A stretch of DNA of 64,000 bases from Liquidambar formosana (Eukaryota > Streptophyta > Magnoliopsida > Saxifragales > Altingiaceae), in the NCBI GenBank assembly GCA_039720395.1, contig CM077823.1, forward strand, positions 37,492,536 to 37,556,535, written 5' to 3'. Position numbers and translations under genes: made by a program. The notes under the pieces are model-generated. The model did not search any database, had not been told where the DNA came from, and was given only the letters and a program-made list of their open reading frames with translations. Positions 59,707 to 64,000 of the stretch are shown in pieces. Every line of letters begins with the position of its first letter. Position 1 is the stretch's first letter.

Positions 59707-62700
59707 AAATTAATTTTCCTAGGCCAAATATGTTTGTGCCAGTTCACACCTCGCAATCACCACATAATTGTAATATGTGTCTTCCGTTGCATCCCCTTTT
59801 TTCTTTTATTTATTTATTTATTTTAAGTAGGCATAGTTTGCTAGTGTCATGTAGTTTGATCGCATCTCTCTTCTTCTTCTTTTTTATTTTATTTTATTTT
59901 ATTTTTATATTTTATAGGCAATCTCGAATTTCACATTGATCCTTAATCTTTTGTATTTATATCCTTTGCACTTGTCTCACGAATTTCTTCTATCAAATGG
60001 ACATCAAAGCTTAGTGGGGTCAATATGACCTCCCCAAAAAAAAAAGAAAAGGAAAAGTCACTATGGTCATCCCCTTCTATCCTCTCTTAACAATAAAAAA
60101 CCCACTCTATCCCCCCAAAAAATTAAATTTAAAGTTAAATTTTAAATTGCCAAAAATGAAAACAACTAATTACAAACAAATAAATTATGATTGGAGAGAG
60201 AGAGGAGGGGGGGGGGGGGGGGGGGGGGGGTGTGGTGCGATACCTGTCTTGGATTAGTAATTTGCAAGGAGGTCCATCCACATGACTGTAAAAAGGCGAA
60301 GTGGACCCGTTGCCATGTTTGATAGATCTGCCCATCTTTTTTGACCCGAGAAGATGATAACAAAAAGTGAGCAATAAATCTTTGCTTACGAATCCCAGTC
60401 AGTTCTGATCCCACTTGTTTGTATATTTTCTCAGTGACTTGCTTGACTTATAAATTATATATTTGTAATTTTGGTCCCTATAAATTAAAAATGTACTTTT
60501 AACATATAGCCATGGAAACGAGGTCCACATGCATGTTGTAATTATCTTCCCCGTATCAATTTTTTTTTTCTCATGTGCCATGCACAAGCACATGCATGTT
60601 TTTTTATTTATTTATTTATATTTTTTATAAATATATTTTTTTATATTTTTATTTGGACAATAATTGACTTCTCACAGGGGAAGAGCAATTTCTCCTCCTC
60701 TCTCCCACTCATATTAAAAAAAATTATTTAGATAAGTGAAAAATTACTAAAAAATTTATGTAGATTATGCTCAGACCGATAGTTTAGTTCACTGATCATA
60801 GTCCTTCATTGTATGAATTACCCATGTACACCAGAACCTATACTAACCAACAAAATTAAAATAAATAAATACACAAATAAAAACCGAACTCCACATAATC
60901 TCTCTTCATTTAATCGGTTGAACTGTTAAACCCAAAATTTTATATTTTAAGGAGAACAGAGATACTACTTAGGCAGCAATATTGAAAACGATTTTTTCAT
61001 CTTTGTAGGAACACAACAAATATCCACCCACTATAAATGCATGCATATTTAATAGGGAGAAAGAACTTGAGGGAGCTAAGCTTCCTACAATAAGCTAGGA
61101 AATGTTGTTGGACCACAAGTTCATTATGCAGCATAGTTCAAAAGAATATTTAATGGAAATGTAAGATTTTTTTTTTTTGGGGGGGGGGGGGGGGGTTGGG
61201 GGTGGGTTTTAAAATTGAAATGTGTAAATTTTAAAAAAATAAATAAATAAAAATAATTACTAAATTAAACAAAATAAACAATAATTAGAGGGAGAGAGGG
61301 GGGGGTGTTCGGATTCAGTGCTGAGGCGCTGTCTTCTCGGCACCATGCCAAGGTGCTCCAGATTGCAACACGTGGCACAATATCTCATCTGACGGCTGAA
61401 ACAAATTCACTTGATAAAACGACGCCAATCATGTGCGTTTTGACTCCAAACGCAAGGTTAACGGAAGCAACCCACCGTTACCCCAAAATCGCCCCTTCTC
61501 CTGCAATTTCCCCCTGCCATTCCCTTTCTCCTGCCCATTGATGCCTAGGATTTCCTCATCGACGGAAAGGAAAGCTTCACTCACTCAACTTGCATTTTCC
61601 TAGCCAAGTGGGCAGCACACACCACCGGCCCCACCCTCTCTTGGCCAACTCCATTTTTTCCAATGATTGATTCATCAACAGAAAATAAAAATAAAAATAA
61701 ATAAAACATTGAAGATTTGGACAGATTACTTACAATCAGCTTTAAAAAAAAAAAAAAAAAGAAGAAGAAGAAGAAGAAGAAGAAGAAGCGAGGGTTTGGG
61801 CTTTCATAGCAAGATTTGGTGGTAATGGGTTTCTAGGAGGTCCTCGCCGGCAGTTCCTCCCTCTTACGGATCCTCTCTTCTGTTTTCTCCTTGCGCATCG
61901 GCATCCTCTCACCGACATCGTCACCGTAGCCCTGCTCGTTCAACCTCGCCATGGCCTGCTCGTTCAACCTCGCCGTGGCCTGCTTGCACAAAGTTGAAGC
62001 CACCACTCCATCCTTCTCTCAAGTCGTCGGCCATAACCCCGCTGTAACCACTTCACATCCACACATCCCAATTCCCCAATCAATCCTTGTCGCTGCTCCC
62101 TATCGACCATCGCCTTCACCGTCTCTCACACCCACATATCCCAATCCTCCATCACAGCGTCAAACCCACCACCCAGTCACTCCACCGCCGTCAACACCTA
62201 ACCCCGCTATCGATTGACTAATACCCCATTTTCATCACACACAAAAAAAAATTTTAAAAAAAAAAAAAAAAGAAACCTAAAACGCAGATCAGTGAATCAA
62301 CCCACAACTATGACCTTCATACCCAAATCGCACACAGATCTAAACACCTTTGCCGTCGGCAATAACCCAGAATCTCTTACCGTCAGCAGCTAGTTCTCCA
62401 ACTATCGAGAAGCTTCACCCTCCATTGACCACCACCAGATCTTGTTGCAGCCGTCAGATCTCGCCGCTGCTAACACCACTATCGAGACCCTCTTTTGCCG
62501 TCGACTACTCTCCCAACCTCAGATCCATCGAGCTTTTCTAGGCGATAGTTGCTGTTAAGAAAACCCTCCTACTAGCGACCACTATTATCGACCACTCCCT
62601 ATTGCCGGTGCCTCGCCATCATCGATCCCCTGCCTGAGAGCCAGCCATGGTCGCCGGTGGAAGCAGAGGTCAAAGAAGAACATGGCAGCTCCGAATGCCA

Positions 62701-63846
62701 TGGCTGTTTTTTAGGGTAACGGTGAAGTGTGCCGTTAAGGTTGTGTTTGAGAGTTAAAACTCACATGTGGGAGTCGTTTTATCAAGTAGACTTACTTCAG
62801 CCGTTGGATGAGATGTTACGCCACATGTTGCAATTTGGAGCACCTTGGCACGGTGCCGAGAAGACAGCGCAGCAGCACTGAATCCGAATGCAGGGGGGGG
62901 GGGGTTTGCAGTATTGCAATTTGCAAAGGGGTAGGGACCATAAAAGTCGAAGTGGACCCATCCTATATCTCATACATCAGCTCATGTTTGTTGGCCCAAG
63001 AAAAGAGAGATTTTGAGCCACAATTGGACAAATTTCAAATTTAAAGGAATTGAATCCAGTCAGTGCCCATATCCCTCCTGTTTGTATCTTTTCTCACTCA
63101 CTTGCTTGACTTTTAAGATGAAATTTTTATTGTAATTTCGGTCCATATATATATAAAAGTGCAATTTAAACAGTCATATATAGAAAACCTGGTCGACATG
63201 CATATTGTTATTATCTTCCTCTTGTGTGTGTGAGTTTTTTTATTTGTCCTTCTCCTTTCGTTTTTTGTTTTTGTTTTTCGTTTTTGTGGTGAGAGTGAGG
63301 TGTGGGCGTTTTTGGTGGTAATGGAACTTTCAACATCCACGCGAGAGCCTCAAATATTGTCTAACCATTATATACCCAAACCCAAAAAACATAATTTTTT
63401 TTCTTAAACTTACTTTAATTGAAGGCACAACCCAAGTCTAAATTCGGCCACTTAGAATTGCTTTATTTTTATTCTAAATTTTGTATGTGAATATGTATAA
63501 AGAACTTCATCTTAAAAATCGCTTAGAAAACCGAAAAACTCAAGGCCGGTCGTGATCATGTTCTTCCATATATTGTTTATGCGAAAATGAAATGATTCGT
63601 ATAGCATATTAATTTTTGGTCCATCTGTGTAGGGAGTTAGGAACACAACAAATATGCACCCACTATAAATCCCTATTATATGGGGTGAAAGAAACTCGTG
63701 GGACCACAACATACCAAAATAAAAGGGCAGCATAAGACACCGTCTTGAACCACAAGGTCATTCTAAATGCAGCATAGATTAAGAGAATAATTAAATTAAG
63801 AAATGCTGTTCCTCGATAGCTGCTTCAATGGCGACCCACTTAAGAA

Positions 63847-63850
<4 letters not shown>
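59707..63850 (+). repeat. Duplicated block, unit 2 copy of 14125-16720
   Basis: Collinear with 14125-16720 apart from the MULE at 61306-62892. It contains poly-G runs (about 60207-60230, 61180-61195) that are expanded or new relative to unit 1. No gene. Confidence 0.75.
61306..62892. mobile_element. MULE-type element (1.6 kb) with about 120 bp inverted ends
   Basis: Left TGTTCGGATTCAGTGCTG... and right complement TGCATTCGGATTCAGTGCTG... pair for about 120 bp (gcgctgtcttctcggcacc, tgccaaggtgctcca, cttgataaaacgac). The flanks are runs of G (eight on the left, twelve on the right), consistent with a 9 bp duplication of a G-tract. Unit 1 (about 15755) has only 'gtgggggtggtg'. The interior is GC-richer, with a proline-rich frame (61951-62217) that matches nothing I recognise. 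No transposase. Confidence 0.75.
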
Positions 63851-63877
<27 letters not shown>

Positions 63878-63895
63878 CTTCTTCTTCTTCTTCTT
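63847..63895 (+). repeat. (TTC)n microsatellite
   Basis: About 16 TTC units, absent from the unit 1 counterpart near 16690. Confidence 0.95.
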
Positions 63896-63944
63896 TGTTT
63901 TTTTTATTATTTTTTTTAGATAAATTAAACATATATATATATAT

Positions 63945-64000
63945 GGGTTTTTTTAACAGGTGTCCTTAGGGGGCACAGGTTAAGTTACATTTAATGCAGC
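63945..64000 (+). mobile_element. MITE of the GGGTTTT-TTAA family, cut by window edge
   Basis: Starts 'gggtttttttaacaggtgtc' and continues 'cttagggggcacaggttaag', matching the left end of 20258-20490. It is inserted where unit 1 reads 'gataaattaaacat' (about 16732). Confidence 0.65.

Noticed and set aside
61951..62217. 88-codon proline/serine-rich plus-strand frame in the 1.6 kb MULE
   Set aside because: Proline-rich C-tract sequence typical of GC-rich MULE interiors, with no recognisable domain.

Overview
This 64 kb window is nuclear DNA of a flowering plant, almost certainly a eudicot. The evidence is a tandem cluster of polyol/monosaccharide transporter (PLT-type) genes with one intron after codon 50, fragments of the plant phosphatidylinositol 4-kinase alpha gene, a plant-mitochondrial nad7 fragment that keeps its unedited codons, and A/T-rich intergenic DNA full of MITEs, MULEs, LINE debris, SINEs and solo LTRs. 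I cannot name the species. There are no bacterial, CRISPR or viral genes.

The layout is a large direct (tandem) segmental duplication with a period near 29 kb. Unit 1 covers about 1-28934 and unit 2 starts at 28935 and runs off the right edge. Matching blocks are 1-2542 with 28935-39792, 9000-10560 with 57290-59706, and 14125-16720 with 59707-63850. Extra pieces in unit 2 are mostly transposable elements, and unit 1 holds the empty site for each: a 6.5 kb Mutator-like element (30918-37407) with about 0.8 kb inverted repeats and mitochondrial-type cargo, a solo LTR nested in it (35560-36813), a second solo LTR (37869-39186), a Helitron-type end at 39793, an 811 bp hAT-type element (57561-58371) and a 1.6 kb MULE (61306-62892). 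Unit 1 has its own extra 3.5 kb (10561-14124).

The only clearly intact genes are two polyol transporters on the + strand: gene A (21890-23770, 531 aa) and gene B (27055-29521, 534 aa). Between them lies an orphan first exon with its own promoter (25247-25521). A further transporter copy is cut by the left window edge (1-581). All three visible 5' ends share a TATA-type box, a three-codon upstream ORF (Met-Ala-Ile-stop) and a CT/AT-rich leader.

Antisense to the transporters are remnants of PI4K-alpha. Unit 1 keeps only the C-terminal catalytic exons (4724-5746, frame intact). Unit 2 keeps only N-terminal exons (46964-55620, with in-frame stops), and these are interrupted by a 4.6 kb MULE (47407-52018) carrying a tropinone-reductase-like gene fragment. 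This fits an ancestral transporter / PI4K locus that was duplicated and then lost different halves of the kinase gene in each copy. Segment 39793-46963 holds decayed exon-like pieces on the minus strand, including part of a DEAD-box helicase.
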